DNA of 64,000 bases from Sulfurirhabdus autotrophica (GCF_004346685.1 NZ_SMCO01000001.1:248001-312000), one strand, 5' to 3'. Positions 36,399-46,121 are shown, counted from the first letter of the stretch. The notes: generated from the sequence alone by a model not told the origin. A program made the numbers and translations.

Positions 36399-37589
36399 TC
36401 AATTATTAAAGAATGGATGTTGTTGAAAAAGCGTAATCAATTTTGTTATTTCATCCCGTACCGGCTGTAACTGAGGATGATCCAATCTTGAAACAAACAG
36501 GTTTTCAAAATAATCCTCATCTTCATCCATATCCCAGTCAACAGCACGGAGCAATTCGCTGCCTTGGGGCGGAATTTCAACGGGCAATTTTCGCCCTGAA
36601 AGCAGCGCCCAAAGCCCAGCCCATGCTCGCGCCAGTACCAGTGGATGATACCCCCCTCCGCCCGTCACAAGTAAGCGCGGCGTACCATCAGGATGCTGGG
36701 GTGCTGAGCGCATGATTTTATCAACTGTTTCCAGAAAACACTCAGTAGATATCTGGAATTTGCCCAGCGGGTCAGCTGCCAGCATATCCGTGCCGGCCTG
36801 CAACACGATTGCACCCGGTTTGAATTTCTTAATTACAGGATACCAGACAGCGTCAAACACCGAACGATACTCTGCGTCGTGAGTGCCCCGTGGTAACGGC
36901 ACGTTAATCGTACTGAATTCGCCTTGCGGAGTTCCATAATCTGATAGCTGCCCTCCATTAAACGGATAAGCGTAGGCTGCATCCATGTGCAATGATAATG
37001 TCAGCACTTCAGGATCATTGATAAAAGCCTCTTCCACGCCATCCCCATGATGGGCATCAATATCAATATAAAGCACCCGCCAGCCTTCTTGGCGCAAACG
37101 GGTGATACCCAGTACCGGGTCATTAAAATAACAGAAGCCCTGGGCCTTATCAGGCCGTGAGTGATGCATGCCGCCAGCTGGATTAAACCCGATTCGACCA
37201 TTGATCACTTCTTCTGCTGCCTGCACACTGGCACCAGTTGCGGTTGCCGGAATCGTGAAAAAATTCTCAAAATACGGGTTTTCCAATGTTCCCAACTGAT
37301 GTATCTGGCGATATTCATTTTTTACGCGACCCAGTACCTCGGCTCGTTTAATCGCATCGATATAGTCTGCCGTATGAAACCAGGCCAGTTCATAATCGGC
37401 CGCTTTACGAGCAATTTTATATTCGTCCTGAGATAGTGCATGGTAGGCATTGATCAAGTCAAAAGTTAGCGACACTCTGGGAATAGCCAACGGATGATTA
37501 GAACCATACATTTTACGACGATATTTAGCGGCACCAATAAAAGTGGCTTTTTGCGTAGGTTCTGAGGGATTTTCGCTAAATTTTTCCAT
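36399..37589 (-). CDS. Histone-deacetylase-fold amidohydrolase (AcuC-like)
   Basis: 396 residues of the class I/II HDAC superfamily, which removes acetyl groups from lysine or acetylpolyamines with zinc. Motifs: GGMHHSRPDKAQGFCYFND (twin His general base), YIDIDAHHGDGVEEAF (Asp and His zinc ligands), QAGTDMLAADPLG (third ligand) and LVTGGGGYHP. Acetoin-utilisation AcuC is the closest named type but no acs or acetoin genes are nearby. The weak ribosome site leaves the start a little uncertain. Confidence 0.88.
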   Translation of the reverse strand: MEKFSENPSEPTQKATFIGAAKYRRKMYGSNHPLAIPRVSLTFDLINAYHALSQDEYKIARKAADYELAWFHTADYIDAIKRAEVLGRVKNEYRQIHQLGTLENPYFENFFTIPATATGASVQAAEEVINGRIGFNPAGGMHHSRPDKAQGFCYFNDPVLGITRLRQEGWRVLYIDIDAHHGDGVEEAFINDPEVLTLSLHMDAAYAYPFNGGQLSDYGTPQGEFSTINVPLPRGTHDAEYRSVFDAVWYPVIKKFKPGAIVLQAGTDMLAADPLGKFQISTECFLETVDKIMRSAPQHPDGTPRLLVTGGGGYHPLVLARAWAGLWALLSGRKLPVEIPPQGSELLRAVDWDMDEDEDYFENLFVSRLDHPQLQPVRDEITKLITLFQQHPFFNN

Positions 37590-37660
37590 TATTTATTCAT
37601 TTTCACTAGATACACCATTAAGCATTGAGTCAGGAGCAGCGGTGTAAATGCAGTGAGCTG

Positions 37661-40153
37661 TCATCGCCTTAATCTCAAATAAACTTCCGGCAGTTTTTTA
37701 GGGAGATCGTTGATGTGGTCCAGAACCAGGTAATGGCCAGGTCCGAATATCTGCGGCAGATATTTGTTACCTGATGCATCCAGCGTGATGCAGAATGGAT
37801 GTACGCCGGAATCTACGGCTTCTTTAACGGCCATACGCGTATCTTCATGCAGATAGCGTTCATCGCCGCCATCGTCGTAATCAGCCGGCCGCCCATCAGA
37901 CAAAATCAATAACAACCGGCGATGGCTAGGGGCATCATCAAAGCGTTTTACTGCATGCCGGATTGCTGTACCCATACGTGTTGCAAGCCGTCCAGAAATT
38001 CCACCAATGGTAGCGCGGATAGGCGTAGTTAAAGACTCATCAAAATCCTTGATCGGATAGTAGCTGACATTGTCTCGGTATTTGGAAGCAAAGCCGGCAA
38101 TCGCATAGGGATCACCTACTTCTTCCATACTCTCAGCAAACAGCAATAATCCGGCACGAATACCATCTACTACCCTGCCACCTCCATCCGGGTGTTGCGC
38201 CATAATTGAAGTGGAAATATCAGCCAGCAATATGACTGCAGTATCTCTATGTTGCACCACTCTCTGGCGATAGATATTGGCCTTAGGGGACATACCCGCC
38301 CGCTTCTCGGCGATATACGACATGGTTGCTTCCAGATCCAGTTCATCGCCATCAAACTGGCGCCGCAACGGTGCCATGCGGGTTGGCTTTTGGGACTGAA
38401 TCGCGCGTTTAAGTCGCTTTAGTGCAGGTGCATACTGAGCTAATAAGCGCGTTGCTTCTGCCAGGTTTGTCTCATCCAGTTTTTTTTCCTGCACCCAAGC
38501 CCAGTTTCGCTTATAACGCCCATCCCGGTAATCCCATTCCTGATAGGGCGTGCCTTTTTCGCTTAAGCCATGCCCCTTGGCGTAGCCATATACTTTGGCC
38601 GGCTGGGGTATACCCACACCTACTCGACCACCGGAGCCCTTGGTCTCTTCGGGGGGAATATCAAAATCCGGATCATCACCTTCCGCTGCTTTAGGAATCT
38701 CCCGTTGATCAGGATTAGGGCGGATTTCGTCATGGGCTACAACATCATCTTTATCCATCTGCCCGGTGCCTAACTCAGCACGATCCATTTCAGCTCTTGG
38801 GTAAACAGGTCGGGCAGCATTAGGTGATCGCCCAGGCAAGTAGGCTTGCTGCCGCTCTTCCAGCGCAACAGGGGGCAGCGTTGTGCTGCTATAAATCTGA
38901 TTGGCTATACGGAAAGCGTCCACAATGGTAGCCGTTTCATTCAGCAATGGCTTCAGATCACTTAACCAGGCAGAAACATTACCAGCATCAACCGGTGTTT
39001 GCGCATAACGCAAGCTTTTCAGGGCAACTTGATAATATTCACCAGCAGCAGATTCTGGCAAAGGTTGCTGTTCAGCCGCCCGGATCATGCGGGCAAGATA
39101 GTTCGGCACAATTTGATGAATACGCCAATCAATCCGTAAATCTTCGCAAAGATCGAAAATCAGCTGAAAACGCAGCATATCTTCGCCATAAGCAGCAAAT
39201 AGCGGACGCCAGGTAATACGCTGATCGGTATCCAGTGGCGGGTGTGCCATACCTGCCGCCTCAAATAGCGCTTCGATATATCGGCGTTCGTAAGAATAAA
39301 AAACCAGATGCCCTGCCGTATGCAAAATACTCAAAATCGCATCATTACGACTAGGCATGGCAATCGGCACAAACAGCGCGGTGCCATCCGTTTCAACAAA
39401 TGCACGACCTTTGTCTGGCGACCAGTTTCCCTCCAGCAAATCAAACGATTCACCAAACCAGGCAGCAATCAGCAACTGTAATAGCCGCTGGTGATCGGTC
39501 ATGCGGAAGCCGGGCAAGTTTTCCAGCAGAATGGCAATACTTTCTTCAGACTCCAGCTTAAAGAAAGCTTCACCACGCACTCTGCCAGCCTGAAGAATAT
39601 CTGCTCCTCGCCTGGCCCAAGGCACAACAGCATCGATACCCAGCAAATTTCTTACTCGGATGGCACCACCTAAATAGGTGCCTAATGCCAGCCTTCGAGT
39701 AGAAAACAGATCTTCCGCTGGTTCCAGCAGTTCTTCCAGCCCTTTTACACCAAGATTGCTTGCCAGCTCCTGTATGGGTGTACGGAAATAAATGCCACCG
39801 CTATCCAGGTGCCGCTCACACCAACTTAATCCAATTTCCACCCAGCGCGCTTCACCTTCCTTGCCCAAGATTTCATAGGCATCGGGAAGGTTTAGCATAA
39901 AACCGTCCACTGCTTTCCAGGAGGCGCGCCACTGAGTAAATTTCAGGGCTTGTTCAGTCCAGAACAGTACTTCTCCACTGGCCTTTACAGCAAGGGCACT
40001 ACCTCTGATAAAGGCCTTGCCTGCATCACGGTCATGCAAAAACATGGCTTTACATGCTTTTACCCACACTAATGTGACTTCTTCACCCTGTGCCTCAATA
40101 ACTGGCAGAGCCTCAGTCGTGTCACGGTGCGCAACAAAACTGATTTCAGCCAA
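37661..40153 (-). CDS. cbbO: CbbO/NorD-type von Willebrand-domain protein
   Basis: About 830 residues. The C-terminal VWA domain (about 630-825) has the MIDAS start LLADISTSIMAQ, DGRPAD and TSTMxG-like TRMGTAIRHA segments. The middle is acidic and proline-rich. CbbO works with the CbbQ ATPase to remodel RuBisCO by removing inhibitory sugar phosphates; the near relative NorD serves NO reductase. The frame is open upstream through 40209 without an ATG or GTG; TTG 40153 has no ribosome-binding site, so the true start is unresolved. No cbbL/cbbM in the window. Confidence 0.85.
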   Translation of the reverse strand: MAEISFVAHRDTTEALPVIEAQGEEVTLVWVKACKAMFLHDRDAGKAFIRGSALAVKASGEVLFWTEQALKFTQWRASWKAVDGFMLNLPDAYEILGKEGEARWVEIGLSWCERHLDSGGIYFRTPIQELASNLGVKGLEELLEPAEDLFSTRRLALGTYLGGAIRVRNLLGIDAVVPWARRGADILQAGRVRGEAFFKLESEESIAILLENLPGFRMTDHQRLLQLLIAAWFGESFDLLEGNWSPDKGRAFVETDGTALFVPIAMPSRNDAILSILHTAGHLVFYSYERRYIEALFEAAGMAHPPLDTDQRITWRPLFAAYGEDMLRFQLIFDLCEDLRIDWRIHQIVPNYLARMIRAAEQQPLPESAAGEYYQVALKSLRYAQTPVDAGNVSAWLSDLKPLLNETATIVDAFRIANQIYSSTTLPPVALEERQQAYLPGRSPNAARPVYPRAEMDRAELGTGQMDKDDVVAHDEIRPNPDQREIPKAAEGDDPDFDIPPEETKGSGGRVGVGIPQPAKVYGYAKGHGLSEKGTPYQEWDYRDGRYKRNWAWVQEKKLDETNLAEATRLLAQYAPALKRLKRAIQSQKPTRMAPLRRQFDGDELDLEATMSYIAEKRAGMSPKANIYRQRVVQHRDTAVILLADISTSIMAQHPDGGGRVVDGIRAGLLLFAESMEEVGDPYAIAGFASKYRDNVSYYPIKDFDESLTTPIRATIGGISGRLATRMGTAIRHAVKRFDDAPSHRRLLLILSDGRPADYDDGGDERYLHEDTRMAVKEAVDSGVHPFCITLDASGNKYLPQIFGPGHYLVLDHINDLPKKLPEVYLRLRR

Positions 40154-40209
40154 CTCATGAAGTACTTGCTGGATGGCGCCCAGTATTTCGTTATTAGCAG
40201 TAATATTAA

Positions 40210-41052
40210 TTACTCAAAATGCGCACGGAAAATTTCCATTAACGCTTCTGCCAGTTCCGGATCATCCGTTATGGGATTGACCATCGCGGCACGGCAAGCC
40301 TCAATTGGCGCAATACCTGCACTCATCATGTTTGCCGCATAAACCAAAGCACGTGTAGAAGTTGCTTCTTCCAAGCCATGGTCTTTCAAGGTTCGGGCCT
40401 TGCGCCCGGCGGCTACAAGTTTATGGGCTAATTCTTCAGGTAGTTCTGGCACTTCGCTACGCAGAATTTTCCGTTCAATCTCTTCATTAGGATAATCAAA
40501 GTTAATTCCGATAAAACGCTGTTTGGTTGAAGGCTTCAAATCTTTCAAGACGGTTTGATAGCCGGGATTATAGGAAATCACCAGCATGAAGTCTTCATGG
40601 GCTTCGATCTCCATTCCCCGTTTTTCCAGCGGTAATTGACGGCGATGATCGGTGAGAGGATGGATAATGACCGTGCTATCGGTGCGTGCTTCAACGATTT
40701 CATCCAGATAACAGATTGCACCTGCTTTAACAGCTCGGGTCAAAGGCCCGTCTTGCCATACGGTTTGTTCCCCCTCCAGCAAAAAACGCCCTACCAGATC
40801 AGAACTGGTCAAATCTTCGTGGCAGGATACTGTCACTAACGGACGATGCAATCGATGCGCCATGTATTCAAGAAATCGCGTTTTTCCACAGCCAGTTGGT
40901 CCCTTCAGCATGACTGGCAAGCGTTTCTTATACGCGGCTTCAAAAATCTCTACCTCGTTTGCCTGGGCTTCGTAATAGGGCGCATTGGATTCATCTGGTT
41001 GTTGGAGAATATCGCGCTCAACACCGCGTAAACGATTCAATAACTTCTTCAT
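40210..41052 (-). CDS. cbbQ: CbbQ/NorQ-type MoxR AAA+ ATPase
   Basis: 280 residues of the MoxR AAA+ family. Walker [21 protein letters not shown], Walker [13 protein letters not shown], sensor [22 protein letters not shown] and the CbbQ-type [22 protein letters not shown]. It forms hexamers that act on RuBisCO with CbbO. ATG 41052 is used, with AAGGA nine bases upstream; the 24-codon extension to 41124 lacks support. Confidence 0.92.
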   Translation of the reverse strand: MKKLLNRLRGVERDILQQPDESNAPYYEAQANEVEIFEAAYKKRLPVMLKGPTGCGKTRFLEYMAHRLHRPLVTVSCHEDLTSSDLVGRFLLEGEQTVWQDGPLTRAVKAGAICYLDEIVEARTDSTVIIHPLTDHRRQLPLEKRGMEIEAHEDFMLVISYNPGYQTVLKDLKPSTKQRFIGINFDYPNEEIERKILRSEVPELPEELAHKLVAAGRKARTLKDHGLEEATSTRALVYAANMMSAGIAPIEACRAAMVNPITDDPELAEALMEIFRAHFE

Positions 41053-41133
41053 TTCATATCCTTCAGATTTTTCCACAAAGGCGAAAGTAAATGACCAAAA
41101 TGGCATGTGTAAACACACGCACAACGTGAAATT

Positions 41134-41544
41134 TTAATCCCCTAATCGACCTTCTCGCATACAGCGGGTTTTCATAAACAGGAAAAGATGCCTCAAAGTA
41201 CGAACAGCCATTTTTTCAGGCACTGGAGGCAATGCATCATTACGGTCCATGGTGATGCAGTTTTTGTAATAGACAAGTTCGCGAATATTGTCTCGAATCG
41301 TATTCCAGCTAGGATCACCCTTCACCAGAATTTTAAACACATCGAGAACTTCGTCTGTTTCTGCCGGTAAATTTTTCTCGCCCAAATCTTCGATGTAAGC
41401 AATAATCATTTGCCTGATCAATCCTATCGCATGATCAACTGTCTCGAGTAATGGTAATGAACCTCTTGACGAAAGAATACGCTCAAGGTCCCGAGTCTGC
41501 TCGTCTACGCTATCAAAAACCTGTATTAAATTTGTGTGATCCAT
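41134..41544 (-). CDS. Small helical protein co-transcribed with cbbQ
   Basis: 136 residues, almost all predicted helix (for example RDLERILSSRGSLPLLETVDHAIGLIRQ read in parts), with no signal peptide or membrane segment and no recognised family. It lies 81 bases upstream of cbbQ on the same strand and is probably the first gene of that operon. It could be an adaptor or a regulator of the chaperone; this is context only. Confidence 0.7.
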   Translation of the reverse strand: MDHTNLIQVFDSVDEQTRDLERILSSRGSLPLLETVDHAIGLIRQMIIAYIEDLGEKNLPAETDEVLDVFKILVKGDPSWNTIRDNIRELVYYKNCITMDRNDALPPVPEKMAVRTLRHLFLFMKTRCMREGRLGD

Positions 41545-41658
41545 ATTATGGTTGCTAATTCCCGACTAGACTACTCAGATTAAACCAACTAAAATGTATT
41601 GATTGCTTTATAATACCCGATCATTTTACTCAACTTCACAAAATAATGGAATGCTAAT

Positions 41659-41982
41659 ATGAAGAAGCTGGTTAAACTCATAAAAATGAATAACCTACAA
41701 TACAATGCCAACCGCGATCCAGAAGTATATCGCCGATGCGCCAATGAAAATTTCCGTATTCAGGTGTTACTTGACGGGACTGGTCAGGCTAATTGCAAGA
41801 TTGCAGATGTCACAGGTAAAGTGGTTGCAGAAAAGACAGTTAGTTTACCAGGTACCTTTACGCATGAAATCTCATTCCCTACACCAGGTATCCGCGTTGT
41901 TACGCTGTCTGTAGATGCCAGCGGAGAGAAATTCTCTCAAGACCTGCGCCTGGATGTCATGGAGCATGCCTGGATAGGTTAA
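41659..41982 (+). CDS. Hypothetical protein with a beta-sandwich look
   Basis: 107 residues. After a basic N-terminus (MKKLVKLIKMNN) comes a run of alternating strands (FRIQVLLDGTGQANCKIADV; HEISFPTPGIRVVTLSVDA) resembling an Ig-like domain. No signal peptide. Family not recognised. Start ATG 41659 is tentative; ATG 41689 is possible. A strong terminator follows. Confidence 0.65.
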   Translation: MKKLVKLIKMNNLQYNANRDPEVYRRCANENFRIQVLLDGTGQANCKIADVTGKVVAEKTVSLPGTFTHEISFPTPGIRVVTLSVDASGEKFSQDLRLDVMEHAWIG

Positions 41983-42005
41983 ACACCTGTTGCATGCACA
42001 TTATT

Positions 42006-42033
42006 AAAGCGGTCCTCTGGGCCGCTTTTTTTT
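42006..42033. terminator. Bidirectional Rho-independent terminator
   Basis: A ten-pair stem (42006-42015 with 42019-42028, one T-G pair) with a TCT loop and a run of five T; on the other strand the TTTAATAAT after the stem serves the leftward TPM operon. Confidence 0.9.
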
Positions 42034-42039
42034 CACCCG

Positions 42040-42537
42040 TTACAACAGAACCGGCGTATCGGATAGCTCATTTGCATTCGCACCTTTTCCTGGATAATGT
42101 TTTATCAGGTGCTCACTAACCGCTTTAATCCCTGTAATCACCCCTGCTTCAAATTGCATTTGCTTGAAAGCAAGTTCCATCTTCTGGCAAATGACTTCCC
42201 ACCCATCATGCCCGACATGTGCATGTATGCCCCTGTCAGCAACAATTTCAAAATCATGATCGGCAAATAGCAAATATATCAAAATACCGTTATTTTGAGC
42301 GGTATCCCATACACGCATTTGAGAGAAAACTTCAATTGAGCGCTCTCTTGCAGTTTGGCCTTTCAATAACGGCATCATGTCGAGGGATGCTTCTACTGCA
42401 AAGCGAATCTGCCCTTGATGGGTCTTTTCAGCCAACCGAATTGCATCTTCAATTGCCTGCATAGCGTGTGCGGGAAAAGCGCGGCGAACCGCCCAGCGAT
42501 CAGTCAGCAGATGCTTGATGATACGCATAAGGTTCAT
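42040..42537 (-). CDS. TPM-domain protein, short form
   Basis: 165 residues of the TPM (TLP18.3/Psb32/MOLO-1) domain family, a periplasmic-type fold found in phosphatases and in photosystem assembly factors. Matching segments: FSQMRVWDTAQNNGILIYLLFADHDFEIVADRGIHA (read in two parts) and VICQKMELAFKQMQFE. No clear signal peptide. ATG 42537 with GGAGAAG just upstream overlaps the preceding gene's stop as ATGA; the longer frame to 42606 would overlap 72 bases. Confidence 0.8.
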   Translation of the reverse strand: MNLMRIIKHLLTDRWAVRRAFPAHAMQAIEDAIRLAEKTHQGQIRFAVEASLDMMPLLKGQTARERSIEVFSQMRVWDTAQNNGILIYLLFADHDFEIVADRGIHAHVGHDGWEVICQKMELAFKQMQFEAGVITGIKAVSEHLIKHYPGKGANANELSDTPVLL

Positions 42538-43433
42538 GGCTTCTCCAGCAGTAATTTTGGTGGCGTCATTACTGGGTACAGCCTTAGACTCAACGCTTCC
42601 CGCCATTTACCCGAAGCACCGCCCCCACCGAAGCCGCCACCGCCCCCACTGAACCCGCCACCTCCGCCTCCAAAGCCGCCGCCTCCAAAACCACCACCAG
42701 GCCAATTGCCTCCGCTGCTCCGTCCGCCACCTAACGAGAACACAAATGCAAGAATACCCGCAATCACAGAGCCAATAATGGAACCTATCACCATCCAGAA
42801 AATAATCGCCACGATACTGCCAACAATAGATGCACCCAAAACACGTCCAAAAATTGAACGCAATATACCTGCACCAACAAAAATCACCATAAAAGCAACG
42901 GGGAGATAGTCTTCAAAACTGGACCATGACACATTTTTCTTGCGTGGGGGTGGCAAAGGCTCACCATCTACAAGTCGAATGAGCCGCGTTACCCCTGCAT
43001 CAATTCCCCCAAAAAAGTCATTCTGTTTGAAATAAGGCAACATGATTTCGCTAATCACCCGCTTGGCAATGGCATCAGGAATCACCCCTTCCAGTCCATA
43101 GCCGACTTCAATCCGCAGAGCATGGTCATCCTTGGCAACCAATAACAGCACACCATCATCCACACCCTTTCTACCAAGCTTCCACGCATCTGCAACCCGA
43201 ATTGCGTATTGCTCAATCGTTTCAGGTTCTGTGGTGGGAATAATCAGTACTGCAATCTGGCTGCCTTTTCGGGTCTCAAAACCAGCTAACTCTTGTTCCA
43301 GTTTGCTTTGTTGCGATGTCGTCAGTGTGTTGGTTAAATCTGTGACGCGTTTTTGCAAAGGCGGAACGGCAACATCCGCCGAAGCAAAACCGAATGCCAG
43401 CAATAGCACACAAGTAATCAGCCACCGAAACAT
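42534..43433 (-). CDS. YgcG-type TPM-domain membrane protein with Gly-rich tail
   Basis: 299 residues: signal peptide (to about 19), TPM domain (about 30-155; QIAVLIIPTTEPETIEQYA, DDGVLLLVAKDDHALRIEVGYGLEG), two hydrophobic segments (about 175-230) and a Gly/Phe-rich tail with repeated GGGGF units (about 235-280). It likely sits in the envelope. LemA/TPM operons are widespread and are linked to envelope stress, but the biochemical role is open. Middle gene of lemA-TPM-TPM. Confidence 0.85.
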   Translation of the reverse strand: MFRWLITCVLLLAFGFASADVAVPPLQKRVTDLTNTLTTSQQSKLEQELAGFETRKGSQIAVLIIPTTEPETIEQYAIRVADAWKLGRKGVDDGVLLLVAKDDHALRIEVGYGLEGVIPDAIAKRVISEIMLPYFKQNDFFGGIDAGVTRLIRLVDGEPLPPPRKKNVSWSSFEDYLPVAFMVIFVGAGILRSIFGRVLGASIVGSIVAIIFWMVIGSIIGSVIAGILAFVFSLGGGRSSGGNWPGGGFGGGGFGGGGGGFSGGGGGFGGGGASGKWREALSLRLYPVMTPPKLLLEKP

Positions 43434-43471
43434 TGCTGGCGCTCCGAGCAGGTTATTGCGATCAGATTTGA

Positions 43472-44086
43472 TTACTTGCTACCCGCTGCAGCTGGCGCAC
43501 CAAAATCCACTTTTGGCGCTTTTGAAATTTCTTTTTCATTTTCAACAGTAAATGATGGCTTGGTTTTATAACCAAACACCATAGCTGTCAGGTTGCTTGG
43601 GAAAGAACGTACCGTGACGTTATATTCCTGAACCGATTTGATATAGCGGTTACGTGCAACTGTAATCCGGTTTTCAGTCCCTTCAAGCTGAGCCTGCAAA
43701 TCCCGGAACAAGCCATCCGCCTTTAACTGAGGGTAGTTTTCAGCAACCAGCATGAGGCGTGATAACGATGAAGTTAATTCGCCTTGTGCTGCCTGAAACT
43801 TGGCAAATGCCTGCTCGTCATTAATCAGTTCCGGTGTAGCCTGAATGGAACCCACTTTTGCTCTTGCTTCAGTCACCTGGACGAACACGTCTTTTTCATG
43901 GCTCGCATATCCTTTGACGACATTCACCAGATTAGGCACCAGATCGGCCCTCCTCTGATACTGGTTCAGCACTTCCGCCCAGCTTGCCTTAACCTGCTCA
44001 TCGGAAGTCTGAAAAGTATTGTAACCACATCCACTTAAAGTCAAACTCACCATCATCAGCACAACATAAAACAAGCTTTTGCGCAT
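43472..44086 (-). CDS. lemA: LemA-family lipoprotein
   Basis: 204 residues. Lipobox LSGC near residue 19 and the LemA helical core: YNTFQTSDEQVKASWAEVLNQYQRRADLVPNLVNVVKGYA in parts, FAKFQAAQGELTSSLSRL, YPQLKADGLFRDLQAQLEGTENRI in parts. ATG 44086 is preferred, having GGAG six bases upstream, over the frame start at 44107. LemA proteins occur with TPM proteins in one operon, as here. Confidence 0.9.
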   Translation of the reverse strand: MRKSLFYVVLMMVSLTLSGCGYNTFQTSDEQVKASWAEVLNQYQRRADLVPNLVNVVKGYASHEKDVFVQVTEARAKVGSIQATPELINDEQAFAKFQAAQGELTSSLSRLMLVAENYPQLKADGLFRDLQAQLEGTENRITVARNRYIKSVQEYNVTVRSFPSNLTAMVFGYKTKPSFTVENEKEISKAPKVDFGAPAAAGSK

Positions 44087-44106
44087 AGCATTCTCCAATT
44101 GAAACA

Positions 44107-44859
44107 TTAATTAAATTCGTTATCTTGAACTGAGATTACGTCATTCATGGTTTTCACTGCAAAACATAAGTCATCCCACACCTTTGCCTTGTCCTGCGGG
44201 CTACGAAGCAAATAGGCCGGGTGGTACGTCACAATTAAAGGAATTCCGTTACTTGTGTGCACTGCACCGCGAAGATGGGCAATACTCTCATCAGTATTCA
44301 GTAAACGATGTGCGGCCACAGCACCGAGTGCCACAATCAATTTTGGCTGGATCAATGTGATTTGTCGTTTAAGGTAAGGTTCACAAGCAGTTGCTTCATT
44401 TGTTTTCGGATCGTGATTGCCAACTGGGTGGCATTTCACCACATTGGTGATATACACATTTTTTCTACGGTTCAGTTTAATGCTTCTCAGCATATTATCC
44501 AGCAATTGACCAGATGCACCGACAAAAGGCTCGCCGCTGGCATCTTCTTCAGCACCTGGCGCTTCCCCAACAAAAAGCCAGTCTGCGGATTGATCGCCCA
44601 CACCAAAAACAGTTTGCTGACGAAATTCAGACAAATTACAGGCTGCGCACTCAGCAACACTTTGCCTGAGCGCCTGCCAATCCATTTGCTGGATTGCCGC
44701 ACTTCGACCAACCAAATCCTGTGGGGAAACTCGCTTCAGGTCACTCACAACTTCAACTGGTGCAGCCGATTCTGGGCCTTGTTGTGGCGTAGCACTACGC
44801 AAGCGCCAAACAGGCCACAATCCCATTTCCTTCAGATAGGTCTCACGCATTGCGCTCAC
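44107..44859 (-). CDS. Family 4 uracil-DNA glycosylase
   Basis: 250 residues. Motif 1 GEAPGAEEDASGEPFVGASG and the later TYHPAYLLR are those of family-4/5 UDGs, which excise uracil from DNA. Four cysteines (AACNLSEF, KCHPVGN, ATACEPY and a preceding ECAAC) can hold the [4Fe-4S] cluster. The start overlaps the rimI stop as ATGA. Third gene of the tsaB-rimI-udg operon. An N-terminal extension of about 55 residues is present, as in many bacterial homologues. Confidence 0.9.
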   Translation of the reverse strand: MSAMRETYLKEMGLWPVWRLRSATPQQGPESAAPVEVVSDLKRVSPQDLVGRSAAIQQMDWQALRQSVAECAACNLSEFRQQTVFGVGDQSADWLFVGEAPGAEEDASGEPFVGASGQLLDNMLRSIKLNRRKNVYITNVVKCHPVGNHDPKTNEATACEPYLKRQITLIQPKLIVALGAVAAHRLLNTDESIAHLRGAVHTSNGIPLIVTYHPAYLLRSPQDKAKVWDDLCFAVKTMNDVISVQDNEFN

Positions 44860-45317
44860 AAAGTCATGCCCATCAATACAGCATCTTCTCTACCACCATG
44901 CGCTGGATAATAATTTTTGCGGATGGCCATTTCATTAAAGCCGATATCTTCATAAAGCCTGATGGCGGGGATATTACTGGGACGTACTTCCAGGAACATG
45001 AATTCCGCCTGATATTCACGGGACACTTTAATCAAATGCTGCATCAATTTTCTGCCCATACCCTGTCGTTGCCATTCTTTAGCAATGCCTACGTTGAGCA
45101 AATGGGCTTCCCCTGCAGCCAGCATGACCAATCCATAACCAATCAGGCTTTCGCCGTATTCATAAATCCAGCAACTATAACCGGCGTTTAAAGAATCGCG
45201 GAAATTACCAAACGTCCAAGGATGGGAATAGATTTTTAATTCCGATGCCATGACCTTATCCAGATCATCTAGACACATGGGCCGAAATGAAGGGGCATTA
45301 TTTAAAACTGCACTCAT
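44856..45317 (-). CDS. rimI: Ribosomal-protein S18 alanine N-acetyltransferase
   Basis: 153 residues of the GNAT fold. Acetyl-CoA motif LLNVGIAKEWQRQGMGRKL and the RimI-like end RKNYYPAHGGREDAVLMGM. RimI acetylates the N-terminal alanine of ribosomal protein S18. The tsaB-rimI pairing is common in proteobacteria. ATGA overlap on both sides. Confidence 0.92.
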   Translation of the reverse strand: MSAVLNNAPSFRPMCLDDLDKVMASELKIYSHPWTFGNFRDSLNAGYSCWIYEYGESLIGYGLVMLAAGEAHLLNVGIAKEWQRQGMGRKLMQHLIKVSREYQAEFMFLEVRPSNIPAIRLYEDIGFNEMAIRKNYYPAHGGREDAVLMGMTL

Positions 45318-45988
45318 CGTTCACTCGTCTTCAAAGCTACTTTGTCACGTATATAAAGCGGCGCGGCTTTACTGGCTTCGACAGCTCTACCTTGCTGAAA
45401 AACCGGAATCGCCAAACTGGCAATGTGACGCGCATGGGGGAACACATCGCCAAAAACCGCTTTAAGCTGACTTCCGTACTGCAACTTCAGCGCTTCACCA
45501 TAGGCAGAAAATCCACTGCCACAACCGATCCATTCATCTCCATCAATATGTGGGGCATTTTGCGGAGAATAAAGCCCTGGCTCACTTAAAATGTTCCACT
45601 GACCATCAGATTTTTCATATATCGCGTGATATATTTCACCCATACGCGCATCCAGACAACTAATGACCTTTGATTCATTACTGCCTTCTGCCAAAGCTTC
45701 CAATGTACAGATACCCGCTACGGGCAAATCAGCACCAAAAGCAAGCCCCTGCGCAACGCCACAGCCAATGCGGAGCCCGGTGAAAGACCCGGGGCCTGAA
45801 CCGAAAGCAACACCATCTAATTCATTGAGCGTAATATCAGCTTCATCCAGCATTTCCTGCAACATAGGTAGAATAAGTTCGGAATGACGCTGACCAGCCA
45901 GTACTTCCCGAGTCAACACTTCATTTCCCAAACTTAAAGCAAGCGAACAGTATTCAGTTGATGTATCTAATGCCAGTATTTTTATCAT
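45314..45988 (-). CDS. tsaB: tRNA threonylcarbamoyladenosine protein TsaB
   Basis: 224 residues. ILALDTSTEYCSLAL at the N-terminus and the GSGPGSFTGLRIGCGVAQGLAF loop identify TsaB, the non-catalytic partner of TsaD in making t6A37 of ANN-decoding tRNAs. Normal length; first gene of the operon. Confidence 0.94.
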   Translation of the reverse strand: MIKILALDTSTEYCSLALSLGNEVLTREVLAGQRHSELILPMLQEMLDEADITLNELDGVAFGSGPGSFTGLRIGCGVAQGLAFGADLPVAGICTLEALAEGSNESKVISCLDARMGEIYHAIYEKSDGQWNILSEPGLYSPQNAPHIDGDEWIGCGSGFSAYGEALKLQYGSQLKAVFGDVFPHARHIASLAIPVFQQGRAVEASKAAPLYIRDKVALKTSER

Positions 45989-46121
45989 ATTTCGATATTA
46001 TAAAGTATTCAGCTTGCGCTTTTACCTAATTAAATTTCGGATTCCAAACCACGCAATAATACGTACGTACATATGTGCTTATATAGCACCAAAAACGCAT
46101 CATTAAATACCAATTCAAACA

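Noticed and set aside
37661-41052. NorQ/NorD for NO reductase rather than CbbQ/CbbO
   Set aside because: Not fully excluded, but the [18 protein letters not shown] and [10 protein letters not shown] segments fit CbbQ better and no norB/norC is present.
42415-42909. 164-codon Pro-rich frame on the plus strand
   Set aside because: Mirror of the Gly-rich tail of the TPM protein on the other strand.
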